Below are positions 11,692-25,200 of a DNA stretch of 64,000 bases, piece after piece. A model generated the notes under the pieces. That model was given only the letters and a program-made list of their open reading frames with translations, was not told where the DNA came from and did not search any database. The DNA comes from Litomosoides sigmodontis (taxonomy: Eukaryota; Nematoda; Chromadorea; Rhabditida; Onchocercidae). The translations under genes were made by a program, and so were the position numbers. Location: NCBI GenBank assembly GCA_963070105.1, contig OY718804.1, forward strand, positions 10,052,817 to 10,116,816, given 5' to 3'. The stretch's first letter is position 1. Every line of letters starts with the position of its first letter.

Positions 11692-14600
11692 AACAATAGC
11701 ACGGTTGGGATGTAAGGGACAGAGAATACGAAGCAGACATAAGTTGCTGTCATACATAATCTTATATAAGTATGCCTTATTTATTCAATCTCAAGTACGA
11801 TTTCATTTCAATTATTTAACACGGGTGGGTATTTAGTTTTGAGAATCAGAAAAAAACCATGGTCTATTAGTATGGATAAATCAAGGCAAGTGGTCTGATG
11901 GAGGAATCGAAATACCTTATGTTTTTACTAGCATAAAAAGCAAATGGACCAATTGCTAGAAATGAATCTTCTTTTTATCGAATTTTAACCGTGCGTATAG
12001 CTCAAGTGAATATGTGTGACTTGCTGTGTGATCTCAAAAAATATTGTTCATTCTTTGATTCTTGCCTTTAAATGGTTAACACGTCTTTGTAATGTTTCAT
12101 TACGTCTATTAGTTATTCAAAATTCTATGAATAGTTATTATTTCATAATTCATATAATTATAGTCAAAGCTTTTCCTATGAATTTTAAAATTGAATAATC
12201 TTTGATATACTGTTATAGGCCTCGAACCTTTTTATTTCCATAGAAAGCTGAGGTTGAAAAAAATTACAAATTTATATAATTGTATGATTCCTTACATGCT
12301 TTTTCTGTGTCGTGTAATTTCAGTGTTTTCATTGTAGTGTGGCTGCAGACGGGTACGTTACGTGGTGGTATTTGAAAATATTAATACTACAATACTTCGT
12401 CATCGCAATTATTTTTGTAGTATTCTAACAAGTTAAGGTTTATTCTTGATGATTCAACAGGATTACGTTATCAAAACGTCATTTTTCTGAACTATTTATT
12501 AATCATGATGTCCTACTAATGCGATGAAAATGTCGCCTAGATAATTAATCGATTTACAAGGGTTTAACGAGATCACGACTTGTTGGGTGAACGACACATT
12601 ATATTCCATCTTGGAGGATAGTTTAGTTTACGAATTACCAGCTAGGCATTGGTCTATGTAAAGACTACCTGGTTTAGAAAAAATCCAAACGAATTGAGCT
12701 AGTCGTAGTACTGTCACGATGTGCTTCCGTACTTTGATTTTCCTTTAGTTGGGTAAAAATCCGATTATATACATCGCTTTTGCACTTTTTTTTGCTTATT
12801 TTGAGCTTGAATTTTTTTTACATTGTGCATTATTTAAAAATTTGATTCTTCAAGCCTAAGCAATTGATACTTTTTGGTAAGTTCGCTATGCTAATTTTCA
12901 TGTTGGCTTGCTTGGGTTCATGTGAATATCAGTCCACGTTTTTGTTCTTGAACTGCGCTTTGTAAATTCATAAATGCTGTTACCCAAAAATTCATCAGTT
13001 ACGGATGAGATCAAGTTGAGCCTTTTGTATTCCGAGTTTTCTCTTGCTATCTTCACAGGGAGTCATCTGAGAAGAGAGCTCGCCAAATATAGATTCAGTG
13101 AACATCCAATGAAGAATCATCTATTTGCACTATACATCCCTTAGCTTGTTGATGTGTTCGAACTAGAATTCTGTCACGAAGTGCTTGATCGTACTGAAGA
13201 GCTGAAATGATGTTACCGCCTTGAATTATACTGTCGATTCTTTTTATGAAGCATTCTAGCATTAAATTATTTGTGTTTCACACGCAATTGTGAATGTATC
13301 TTCGTATCTTGTTATAATTTTTATGCAAAAAAAAAATACCTTATTGCTTTTGTACATCTTTCGCCGCTCTATGCCGTTTATCTTTTGAAACTGTAAACGG
13401 TACACGAAAAGCACGAACGATAAAAATCTCCGGATAATTTAATGTATGTCTTCTCTGCCGCTATGTTCTCATAACGGTATAGTTACGTTTTTTGTTTTCA
13501 AATGGTTTCTTGCTATAGACGTTTGCTTAGGTTTTACGTGATAAAAGCATTTTATTACCCATACTAAATCTCTTAATTTGCATTTCAAACGGTTCCTTCT
13601 TTTACTAAAACATTATGACGTACGTCTCCCCTCTTATTTTCCCTTTCATGGCATGATTTGGATGGTAATATTATAAACTGAGTTTACTGATCAGTATTAC
13701 CAACTATTTGGTGCTGATGACGATATCGATATTATGTAAACTGTTCATTCTTACAGTTCTCAGAAGAGAGATTATGGTCAGATGGAATAGGTTTCTCCGG
13801 TATTTTAATTCATGGAGCACTAGTCACTTATAGTGATTAATGCAAAACATGGAGATGAAAGATTTAAGGAAAAAGAAATACACAAGAAATCCATGCAAAT
13901 AGTAGAACTTTAGGTTTGAAAAGCAGAGAAAAGATGACTGGAAGGAGTCAATAATAATACAATTTAAAACTCACTAATGCATTATTACTACTACTAGCAG
14001 GCCTGACATCGCTAGGAAACAATGGACAACCTGGCTTAAGTAATTGCTAATTGCTTTAATTGGACGTATTGTCGAAATATTCGAGCAGAAAAACGGAGTG
14101 GAAGAATGCTTGGGTAGTTTTTGGGTGTAAGAAACTCGAAAAATTGCGAAGGCGAATGAATGTGGCTGATTGCCTCCTTCACTAAATTTACCACAGTTTT
14201 CAGTTTATATATTAATAATTCCGCCAACATTTCCAGTTAAAAACATGACGATGTCATCTATAATTTCTTCTTTAATTTCTGATTGGCGAGGTGTGAGTCA
14301 TCAATGAAGTAGAGGAAATATTATAATTCCAAGGATCGGTGGTGGGAATTATAGATGAGCTTCTAATCTAACTACCAACATGGACACCGATCTTTGGGAT
14401 TATTTTCTAATTTATGATATAAGTGCAATTTGAAAAGAGAGCTAAATCTGTAATTTATATTTCGAATTTCACTTGGCACATTTTTCAAGAGCATCTAAAA
14501 TGAAGGTTTAAAAGACCTGAATAGGAAGCGCATAGACTGCTTAAATCGAAAGATCAAAAGAATGTACTAGTAAACCGCAGAAGTGCTACGTGTAGAGACA

Positions 14601-15424
14601 CGTCGGTTCCTATAGCCTTCACTTAAATTAGCTGGAATACATCACGGAGCAACTACACATTAATAATCGAATAATTGTAAGAATTCTGATAGTGTCAATC
14701 CGCTCGCAAAATCTTCAAGAAGTGTAACTTTTTGTTTACTGTGGTCTAGTCTGGTGAAGAGAGCTCGTGTTGTAAGACGAACGGAAGGGTAAATTAAAGT
14801 ACCAAAGTCGGAGTTTGTGAGACCAACAGGCTAGATGACTGGTTACTGGGAATCCTTGATTTTATGCAAAAAATGCTAGATTATTTACAAACAAGTGTTT
14901 ACGCGCTGTTGTGTGCGAGAAGGACGGCCATCCTACTCAACTCCCTAGCCTTCTCCTCAGCAAACTACACATGGTTACTTGGTAAGGTTAGGGTTAGCAC
15001 CACCTGAAAGTACCAGGATGAACGGCTCGGCCATTTGAGCTTGACGTCGTGTCCTGATTTGTTGCGTAGGTGACTTGATCGGTAACGTTCCACGTCGTTC
15101 ACATATGCTTATGCACCACATTTGATAATTGTACATTCGCTATTGATCATAATTTTTGTCAAATTTCTCGCGAAAAGGAGCATTTGACAAGCATTTTTCT
15201 TCATGAGTTTTAGATGTGATATCAATCATACATTGTACTTACTTTTGACGTAAGCACGGATAATGTATAATTGCTTTGATATGTGAAGATGAGTATATCT
15301 TTATGTCGAAGTGTACGAATTTTCTCGTTCAAATTAAACTATGTAAAAAGATTATGCAGCGAAAAGAACACGGAGATTACGCATGTGTATGGAATCCTGT
15401 TATTAATAATCATTTCTTATAGGT

Positions 15425-17441
15425 ATGGGGAAAACATCTAAAGATAAGCGGGATATATATTATCGGTTAGCGAAAGAAGAAGGTTGGCGAGCTCGAAGTG
15501 CCTTTAAATTAATGCAAATTGATGAAGAATTTAATATATTTGAAGGTATGTATTTCGATCATTCTGTTCTCGAATTATCAACTGTAGTTTCATAATAGTT
15601 GCTGCTATATTGTAGGAGTTGTGGCAGAGATTTACAAAATAAATTTGGTGTCGAATTAAATTTAATGATTTGGAAACTATAAAATTTATGTATGAAAAAA
15701 AACTTTGTAGGTGTTTGTCGAGTTGTTGACCTATGTGCTGCACCTGGTAGCTGGAGTCAAGTTTTATCAAAAAAAGTGTATTTTGCGAAGGATGAAGATA
15801 AACGGAAGGATGTAAGTTCCATGATTTAAGGCACTTTTTTTCTCCATGAACCATAAATTTTAATTTACTAATCAGATACACTTTCTTTTGAAAAACCTTT
15901 TGATTTCGCACATTTTTTTTTAAATTACAGATACGAATAGTTGCCGTTGATTTACAACCGATGTCACCATTGCCTGGTGTAATTCAACTTCAAGGCGATA
16001 TAACAGAGGTTGTTTTTCTTTTTTTTTATGGAATTCGTAGACATTTAGTTTCTTCACAGTTTATAAGTTTGCAGGTTTCTACTGCCGAGAAAATTATCTC
16101 TTACTTCGAAGGATTGAAAGCTGATTTGGTTGTTTGCGATGGAGCTCCCGATGGTAACATTTAGTGTTTGGTGTCCTATTAGTTTGAGATTATTTCTGCT
16201 AATTTCTTTTTCAATTCATTCTGTTCTCTGATTGTTTCAGTGACTGGATTGCACGCACTAGACGAATATATGCAAAGTCAACTTGTCCTAGCAGTAAGTA
16301 TCAGCCTGTAGAACTCAAACTATTATAACTATAGCTATTGCATATTACACCAAATTTTCTCTGAGAATTTTTCTAAAGTTTAATTTGTTTATCAACTTCC
16401 AAACCAAAAAAGTGAATTAATTTGAGATATTCATTTCAGGCATTGAATATTGCAACATTTGTATTAAAAGAAACTGGAACTTTTGTTGCTAAGGTTTGTT
16501 CAGTCACTTAAAGTTTGGAATTATTCGCAGTTATTTTAAAATTCAGTAACGAGATTCTACAAACCGTTAGAAGTAAAAGTTTAAATTTAGGTATTTCGTG
16601 CGCGTGATATCACACTGTTATATGCTCAATTAAAAATTTTCTTCAAAGAGGTCTATTGTGTGAAGCCACGTAGTAGCCGACAAAGTAGTTGTGGTAAGAA
16701 AAATTAATCCTAATTTTGCATTCACTATTTTGCCGATCCAAGAGTAAAACACATTCCACGAGGATTCATTACAAAGCTAAAGGAGAATCCGTTTTATTTC
16801 AGAAGCATTCGTTGTTTGTAAAGAGTTTGGCTTACCGGAGGGGTATACACCAACGATGAAAAATCCAATGTTGTGTCCAGACTACGGTAAGTGTAGTTAA
16901 TTCTTCTAGTTTCCCCAGTCGCTGATGTTTTTTTCAAAGTTTCTGTATTTTATAACTTGTGATTACAATACCATACAATTTGAATAGTAATTTCAGATGA
17001 AGAAATAAACAGTCTTTCGGGTCCCAATCGCCTTCTGGTGCCCTTCCTTGCTTGCGGCGATTTGTCTGGTTGGGATTCTGACCGAACATACGAACTAGAA
17101 TTACCAAGTTTTTCGGGTGAAGCGGAGAGGGAAAGATACGAATATAGACCAGTTGTGCAACCACCTACAGAACCTGCTTACAAAGTAAGGTTTCATTAAC
17201 GTTTTTTATACAAATTCTTAATTCCCCGTATCCCGAAAAATTTTTTGAATTTCAGAAAGCATGTATTTTGAAAAAAACCGGCAAGCTTGCTAAGCCCGAA
17301 GTGGAAGATCTATTCATGAAATTTGATGTCTCAGATCGAAAGGCAGAACCGGACGAAAAGAAATCAGATTCTGCCGGAAATTTAGGAATCGGCGACGAGT
17401 TAGCCGAAGCATTTGCGGAATGCTTTGTTTTTAATGAATGA
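15425..17441 (+). CDS. FTSJ1: FTSJ1/TRM7 tRNA 2'-O-ribose methyltransferase
   Basis: Ten exons: 15425-15545, 15711-15811, 15931-16008, 16075-16153, 16241-16293, 16440-16493, 16591-16693, 16803-16886, 16997-17184 and 17256-17441. They give 348 residues (human FTSJ1: 329). The start [20 protein letters not shown] matches the family N-terminus. An acceptor-like CTTATAG ends 2 nt before the ATG, suggesting trans-splicing or a 5' UTR intron. The SAM-binding motif [11 protein letters not shown] covers residues 47-57. The K-D-K-E catalytic tetrad is complete: K28, D122 (VVCDGAPD), K162 (FVAKVF) and E197. The family methylates the ribose at positions 32 and 34 of the anticodon loop of several cytosolic tRNAs, with partner proteins (Trm732/THADA and Trm734/WDR6). 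The tail after ~residue 290 is charged and poorly conserved. Identity is very secure. Confidence 0.96.
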
Positions 17442-17806
17442 TATTAGCTAACTGGTGACGGGAATTGAAATCTAATTGTACTTGAAGATTTTCGGATATT
17501 CCGTATAGGAATTCTCTAATCATTTTTCATGTGAATAGTCATTTTCATTCATCCAAATATCGCATTGCCTATGCCCACTCAAGCAGTTTTATTTCTTATA
17601 AGTACTAAATGAATTCCTTAACTTAAAGACATTAGAAATGTCCTTTAATCTTAAACCGATTGATTTTTCTTCTGTACTTTGTATATAAAATTTCATCTTG
17701 TAAAAAATTCTGGATTCCAAGAACATTCGCATTAATGCCACATACGTTCTTCAGTGACTATTGTTATTTGTTTTTGAGTAGAACATTCCTATCTTGTTGA
17801 TATTTC

Positions 17807-17812
17807 AATAAA
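17807..17812 (+). promoter_or_regulatory. Polyadenylation signal AATAAA, probably for FTSJ1
   Basis: Canonical AATAAA about 365 nt after the FTSJ1 stop, followed by a T-rich stretch. Confidence 0.6.
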
Positions 17813-18125
17813 CCTTTTTTTCTTTAATTTTTGCGCGTTACAAGTCCTTAACCATCAACTTCCATGGTGGCGCGAGTGTCGCATCTAAACTTAATTGTTG
17901 GAATTACCATCATTCAGAAACATCGGATGATATTTGGATACCTTTTTCTAATCAGTAAATAACATAGAAGGGTATGCAAGAAAAAACTCAGCAAGGAATA
18001 ACAATGTTCCTTATTGAATAATAGACATTCAGTCATTATTGGTTAAATTACGAAACTTTAAGATTGTCGTAGAAATTTTTAGAATGTCTTGATCTGCCAG
18101 AGTTTTTAATGTAATTATAGTGCGG

Positions 18126-21100
18126 ATGAGGCTATGGAATAAATTGTTTTGCATTCCTCCAGAAGCGGTGGTGCGATATCGACCAGTCATTGGTTTAGAA
18201 ATACATGCTCAGATAATTACGAGGTTTCCCAATGGTTTTTTTTTATTTTTATGTTTATGCTGAACGTAGCATTGTTTGTGTTCAATAAATTGTGAATAGT
18301 GTTATCTACTCCCTTTTTGGCTGTGACATTTTGTTTATCACGCTGTCAGAGATCAGGATTACCACATATAAAATATGGACATTATTACGATGACCTTTAT
18401 TTTCTTTTAATTCTTAAATTCCAGATATAGTAGTGCAAAAATTTATTGTTCAAAAGCCATCAGTTAATATGATGAAAGTTTAGGTAGGACAAATGCAGTT
18501 AAATAGCAAGAGCGAGATAGGTCTCGAGCAGAGTTGTTAAGTGGCAGAGAGATGTGATAGTTTAAGTAATTTTTGATAGTTTTTATATTTATGTTCAATG
18601 GAGATTGGCATTCAGATCTCTAAAAACTGTCACTGTAGTTTATGTGGTTTTATAATTTGAAGGACGAAATTATTCTCGCCAGCAGCATTTGATAATTATG
18701 CTCATGCAAATTCATCTGTTGCACTTTTCGACATGGCAATGCCTGGCACTCTTCCGGTTCTCAATAAAACTGCCGTATTGGTTAGTATCTCATTTCATTC
18801 GTGTCTTGTTCGAGAGTTGTTTTCATCATCTGATGATTATATTCTGACCTGCACGAATTATTTAAGATTCTTTAGGGAAGAGAAATAAAAAATACTAAGA
18901 ATACAGCTGGTGATAAGACTAGTCGAGTTATGTACTGAATTGCGTTTGTGTAAATGATGTGAAGGTTTAGTATTTCCAAATCAAATCACTACACTTGTAG
19001 GTAAGAATCCTAAAACATTAGATGACACTAATGATGGTAACATGATGAGTTCACTGCAAGGCGCATAATCGGCGAGTTTTCACCTTTATGGATTATATGT
19101 AAATAATGAAACAGATAGTTAATAAAATGCAAATAGAATAAAAGAATATATTTCATATTTTATTTCAGAAAGGCATAACAACGGGTTTGTTGCTAAATTG
19201 CACGATACCGGAAAGATGTCAGTTTGTCCGAAAACACTACTTCTATGCAGACATGCCAGCTGGCTATCAAATCACTCAACAAAATAATCCTATTGCTCAT
19301 TCTGGTTTCTTTGAATTCTACGTCCATTCTAGTGATGAGGTACATGCTTTTTTTGATGGAATTATTATTTTGCTTGCAGCAAAAATGATATTCGTTATAG
19401 TTATTTGTGCCATACAAAAAGCGCGTAGATATTGTAAGAATTCAATTGGAGCATGACAGTGGCCGTTCAATTCATGATCTTAGTAACAATCGTTCCCTGG
19501 TTGATCTCAACCGAGCAGGTAATAATACTTTTCCGTGGTTCGTTTTTCTTTTCTTTGTGCAAAGGTTAAATTGAAGCTTCCTTTCAGAATTCTCAAAAAT
19601 TATTCTCCAGGAGTTGGATTATTAGAAATAGTGACTTCGCCAAGCATGAATTCCGCATTAGAAGCTTACTGTTTCACTGAACAGCTACGTTTAAGTCTCA
19701 TGGAAAATGATTTATGTGGAGGAGAAATGCAAAGTTAATATTTGTATATCTTATTAGAAGTTTTTCTTTGCCTATCGATTGGTAACCAGAAAATGAGCAA
19801 AAATAGAGAAATGTCTCTTAAAAGGAATAAATCTGTTAAAGATGGTCAATTTCGAGTGGATGTCAATATTTCACTTGCCAAAGATAACACGGATGACATA
19901 GGTGTTCGAACTGAGATCAAAAATTTGAACAGCTTACGTATGGTCCGTACAGCGGTTAACAATGAAATAAATCGACAGTACCAAATCCTAAGAGCTGGAG
20001 GCACAATACTTAATGAAACACGTACTGTTAACCGTGATGGGTCAGTTGTTTACATTCGTTAATATTACTGGGGATAGTTTTCGCTTTTTTCCACTATTCA
20101 TTTTGAAATTGTGAAAGATTTTAATTACTCATTTGAAATTTGAAATATACTGCACTTCAGCTATACAATAGCAATGAGAGAAAAGGAAATTGAAACAGAT
20201 TATCGTTTTATTCCTGAACCTAATCTTCCGCCTGTTCATATTAAACAAGAATGGATAGAGAATTGTCGTTCGTTGCTTTCGAAGCCGCGTTACTTGAAGA
20301 ACATAGAAGAATATGGTATGAAACCGGAAGTTGCAATGCAAATTGCTGTGAGTTGTTATTTACATTTCGCATGAAATAGAGGAGAGTCTTTCTAACATCG
20401 AAAAGATATAGTGAACTATGATTTGGAGGGGGGGGGGGGGGAAGGTGAGTGAAGATAAAGAATTCTGTTCCTTGGTTGTACTTGAATAAAGTTCGAATTT
20501 GAGGCCAAAACATTTTTTAAATACATATTTTTGTTACGAGTGTATTCTGGTGCACATGGCAATTTTTGCCCAGGTCATGTGATATTAAAGAGTAAAATAC
20601 ATTTTCCGGTCAGAGTTCATTTGAATTTCCATTTCATATATGGATTTTTCTTCTAGAATGAAAAAGCCTTGGCGGAATTTGTTGAAATGATTTTAAATGC
20701 ATCTGGTGATGCTACAATGGCACCGATATTGGTCGAGTGGACCTATGTTTTGCAAATAATTTGTCGCAATTGCAGCAAAAAATTCCCTGTCACTGAGTGA
20801 GCTTGCTTGTTTCTAAATGAATTTTTAAATAAGTAATTATCTTATAACTAGATGCTTTTTAAATTTTTGTAGGCTTTTTTGCAGTATGCGGCCAATTTCT
20901 TTTTTTCAGGATGTTTTTCATAAATCATTTTGTGGAAGCAATACATCTTTTTCACACTAAACAAATAACCAGGCTAACAACTTATGATCTATTACGAAGA
21001 TATATAGAAACAAAGTTAGACAAATCTGCAACTGAGGTATTGATTAGCTTTTTAAAAAAATTCTTATCGAAGAAAAGTGAAACGAAAATTTTCATGCGAT

Positions 21101-21353
21101 AGAATTTAACAATGTGTAATATTTTCAGATTATCAATGAGGAAAATTTATGGCGAATACATGACAAAGACGAAATCTTGCATACCGTGGAGAAAATCATA
21201 CGTGAAAATGAAAAACTTGTCTTAAAAATACAAAAAAGTGGAGCTAAAAGACATATTACTAAGCTGCGTACAGCTGTACTTAATGAGTGTAAACGGAGAA
21301 TTGAAGTTGATGAAATAAGTGAAATAATTAGGCAAAAGTTCCAAAATATTTAA
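18126..21353 (+). CDS. gatB: GatB, mitochondrial glutamyl-tRNA(Gln) amidotransferase subunit B
   Basis: Ten exons: 18126-18223, 18663-18780, 19169-19339, 19422-19518, 19611-19733, 19842-20040, 20161-20347, 20657-20796, 20910-21036 and 21129-21353. They give 494 residues. Hallmarks in order are [72 protein letters not shown] and [12 protein letters not shown], then the C-terminal tRNA-tail helical domain. GatB works in the GatCAB complex, which converts misacylated Glu-tRNA(Gln) to Gln-tRNA(Gln). In animals this is mitochondrial. Phase rules decide two acceptors: AAAAAG at 19421 and GTTAAAG at 19841. The latter aligns without gaps to the human protein. An acceptor-like TTATAG sits about 6 nt before the ATG. 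The N-terminus is short, so an upstream targeting exon could be missing. Intron 7 contains a run of 14 G. Confidence 0.95.
20428..20441 (+). repeat. Run of 14 G in GatB intron 7
   Basis: Fourteen consecutive G on the sense strand of the 20348-20656 intron, in otherwise AT-rich DNA. Confidence 0.9.
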
Positions 21354-21525
21354 TGAAAGTGCTTAATTTGTATAGTTTGTTTTAGTTTTTGGTGATTTTT
21401 TTTCTGTTAATTTCCGCTTAATTGCTGACCAAAAAAAATCATCATGATATGTAATAATTAAGCATGTTGAAATGCAAAAATTGCTTGAAACATTTCAAGA
21501 TTCTGATTAATCAATATTATAACAA

Positions 21526-21531
21526 AATAAA
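21526..21531 (+). promoter_or_regulatory. Polyadenylation signal AATAAA for GatB
   Basis: Canonical AATAAA about 175 nt after the GatB stop codon. Confidence 0.65.
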
Positions 21532-21683
21532 GCTATTTTGCGTTTAATTTTTCATAGGAAATGTGAAAGATTTCATTTATGGATGATAGAGTGTGAGTGA
21601 AATTCAGGAACAGATGATGCACAAATAAATGGTTGATTAGCATGTACTGCTAGGAGAGTGATATTGGGATGGAGTAACGTGCT

Positions 21684-21685
<2 letters not shown>

Positions 21686-21714
<29 letters not shown>
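21686..21714. repeat. CA microsatellite
   Basis: About 29 bp of perfect CA repeat. Confidence 0.95.
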
Positions 21715-22297
21715 TCTATGGGAAGTGGTTGAAAAGTGAGACAAGACGGAGATGGGCATGGTTGAAGGACAAGATCGATGTGTTGTCGTTGCTGTGTGCT
21801 TTTTTGCGACACTTGACAATATCCTTCTCAATCCATCCCGCGGAAGAAGTTGCTTCATGTTCTGCTCCTTACTGAAATCATTCCACCGAACCATTCATCT
21901 CCCCCACAACAGCCTTGGCCTAACTCTCCTAGTCTTAGCTTTTGCTTCCTGAAGTAAGCCTTGCTGGAACAGCAATGTGCGTTAGCTAACTCCTAGCATA
22001 TTCGATGCATTCGTGGTGCAACATAAGCTTGCAGCATTTCTTAACTATCCCTTTTCTCGAATCAATCACACAGGCGAATTTCCTTAGCAATTCTTTCTTT
22101 GATTAATAGATGGGAAATATGCATAGCAAGAGGGCGAGAGAGAGTGAGGACTGCATCATTCAGGTTTTCCATTGTTTCAATTATTTATCTTGAAAGAGAT
22201 TCAGAGATCGAAACTGATTGAAATTAGTTTCAAGTTTACTAACTTCAATAGGATGCTAGAAGTGATGCATTTTTTTCAGTGAATTTGTGCTGCCTTA

Positions 22298-25200
22298 ATG
22301 CTCCTACCATGTCTTCTGTGTGATTTGCGTGTGGATCGGGAACGAACGGGTGATGTTGTGGCGTCAGGTTTTCGAACAAATCCCGAACTTCATGAGCATC
22401 TAGTAGAACATCACGCGAAATTCGTGGCTCGTGCCTTACTCGCTCCCAACATCACGAACGAGACCCATTTCTGGCTCCTCACTAATATCACTTATCATAG
22501 TGAAGTTCATTTTTTTAAATGCTTGGTTTTCTTTTCATTATGAGTGATCCAAGCCCTCTGATATTCACGATGTAGCGACATTACGGTCAGAGTTTTGATA
22601 AAAATTCAACTCGTTGTCACAGCTCGAAAGAAAGAGCTATTCCTTTAGTTAATTTCAAAATTAAAATTGTAGTGTAATGGCGAAGTGTGCATTTTCCCAG
22701 TGCCATATAAACGAAGACTTTCTTCATGACACTTTCTTAGAAGGCCGCTTCCTCTTCCAGTCTTCTAGAAGTGGATTTGCAATAGGCTATATTTAATTTC
22801 TTCTTTCTAGGTAGTCCAAGATGCTATTAATGATGATCATGATGATAGTGCTGCTGACGATCTGTCTTACCTCAATTCAAGAAAACGGAAATCCACAGAA
22901 TGCGATGATCTTGAAGAAGTTGATTTGCAGTCAATAGCAAAGCGACCAGCAAGTTTTGTAAGTAATTAAAAAATTTTTTTGTTGAATTTTTTAGAGAAGC
23001 AAAAAGAAGCATGCCGCACACGTTGAAAAGGTATCGCTTCTTTTGTTTTGGGAATAGGCTAACGGAGGAAGTGTGCTATAGGTGACATCTTTAAATAACT
23101 TAGAATAGAAGAATTAAGAATTTAGACATTTGACATTGAACTCTTTGAAATAAAAGCAACTGTGGGCAATTAGCTGAATTAAAATTAGCAATTGCAGAAT
23201 TCAGTATCGTATCCAAATGATTTAAAAGCTGCTCGAAAATCAAACTGTCAGGTTTGTCACGTGGACGTATGCAAAACAGCGCGTCAACGACACGTTTATC
23301 AATTTCATCTTCGAGTTTCCAATCTTTTCCAATGTTCAGATTGTGATTATGTAAATGATAATTCAATTTGGGAAATACGTAAACATTGTACTGTAGTTCA
23401 TCAAGGCAATGCATATCCTATCAGCAATGAAGAAGCTCATAAAAACGAAATACGGGTTACTCATTATCGATTTCCGATTTTTGTTTTTATTTTACCTCAT
23501 TTTCTAAAAACACGGTCATTGCTAGCTCTAAATGATACTCTCTTGCAGACTTTAATTTATATATTTTCATTTGTATTGGTTCATGCAAATGGACCAACAG
23601 GAATGGCGTGATTGTTTCAGAATTGGAATGAACAGTGTTTTCCGGATTGGAAACTGAAGAAATCACCTGTGTCAAGACGAGAGATGTCAACAGCAGAGGT
23701 TTTTTTAGCTTATTAACAAGTGATATTTCGGATATTTATCTTTCGAAGTCTTTTTTTACTTTACTTTTCTTTCCTTTCAAGCGTTTGGATGAAGTAGTCC
23801 GTCCGTCTTTCAGCAAAGTAACTCTATTCCGGATTGTAAGGAATTAAAAACCGCTGGCTGCGGAAATGGAAGTGCTACTAGGAGTGATGATAATGAATGC
23901 GTAACGAGACAATCAGTTGTGACAGCTGTTGTGGATGATCGAACATGTCATCTCTGTTGGTAATGACCTTCTTGGCCTTAATTTTTTCGCACTTTGTGAA
24001 GCGGCTTAAAGCTGTGATTATAATTGATTGAGAGCGTAGATGTGTGAAATTACTTTTTAAAATCACTCTCAGGGAAGAATCTCGTTACCCGGGACGTCAT
24101 ATAGCTCAGAAACATTTGAAGAAATCACTTTACCAGTGTCCTATTTGCCAAGATTTTGGAAGTTACGAAAGTTGTACTGTCACTAAACACATCAATAAAA
24201 TTCATCCGGAACACTGCGATGCCATTCCCATTTCAAATTTGGATAGATACGCTCAGGAAATTCGCGATTTACAGGTAACCATTTAGTTGTCAGAAATTAT
24301 TTAAAACCTTTGAATCGGAGGCGCTAATGTCTAATGTTTGTTTATTCCGCTGCTGCTTAGCTGATAGGAGCAAAATATCTTGCAGAAGAAGTGTTTTCCA
24401 AATCGACCAATGAAGCTTGTTCGACCTCATGTCGGCAATCGCCCACGAGAGCGTCATATTTGTCAAATTTGTAAAATACAGGTAAATTTTGAATTCAGGA
24501 AATGGCAGCTATTTGTTCCTTTATATGAGATGAGAAGTTAATGAATTTCTGTTCAATTTCAAGCTCACGTGTTAATATCCGTGCATGTATGTAATACCTC
24601 ATGAAGACTTCAGGTAGCGCAATCGGATCGTCAACGGCATGTATATCACCGCCATTTAAAGCAACAACGTATTTTCGAATGTCCACTTTGCTCATTTGCA
24701 TCAAACTACGACATACATCGCGTGAAATGGCATATTAAGTGGATGCATAAGGATAATCCGAATAGAGAGCCTTATTCGCATGAAAATGATTATAAGTTAG
24801 TTGCAGTAACTTCTTGATGCGAACGAGCAACTTAAAATACTTTTCTATCTTTTCCTCTTTTTGCTCTTTTTCCTAAATTATTTAAATTTCACTCATTATT
24901 TTCATGCTACTAATGAGCATACAGGTTTTTCGAACAGTTGAAGTTAATTTTGCAATTACCTATTCTTCGCAATTTATAAAATTTAGGTGAATTTTCAGAG
25001 AAGAAATTGATCAATTAAACGAGCGATGTTTTCCGGGTTGGCAACATCGACGGAAACAGACATTTTGTTGGTCGGACATTGAAGAGAGTGATAAGCAAAA
25101 TGTTAGAACTGTTGTAAAACTTTAAGAATTTCTCTCTTATCACTAACTAAATGTAAATAGCATTTGAACATTAATAATGTAATTTCACATTTTAGAAAAA

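Larger units (their letters stand above)
10912..15424. other. Gene-free stretch between BRE-3 and FTSJ1
   Basis: About 4.5 kb with no exon I can defend. It holds a long TTTA microsatellite and a 29-bp tandem repeat, both listed separately. Part of 14740-15100 is noticeably richer in G+C than its flanks, but it shows neither a protein frame nor a tRNA fold that I can see. Confidence 0.6.
21354..22297. other. Spacer between GatB and the zinc-finger gene
   Basis: 944 bp. It contains the GatB 3' UTR and, at the right end, a TTTTTTTCAG acceptor-like site 18 nt before the zinc-finger ATG. A CA microsatellite lies at 21686-21714. Open frames over that repeat are artefacts. Confidence 0.6.

Noticed and set aside
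12710..13197. Similar short strings TGTCACGAWGTGCTT...CGTACT at about 12713 and 13171
   Set aside because: Similarity covers only ~25 bp with gaps and does not extend into the flanks, so it is too weak to call a dispersed repeat.
14740..15100. GC-richer block containing GGTTAGGGTTAG
   Set aside because: Only two telomere-like units, with no tRNA, rRNA or protein signal. Not enough to name anything.
21573..21952. Several overlapping frames around the 21686-21714 CA repeat
   Set aside because: They owe their length to the dinucleotide repeat, which codes CV/HT runs. They fall in the GatB to zinc-finger spacer.
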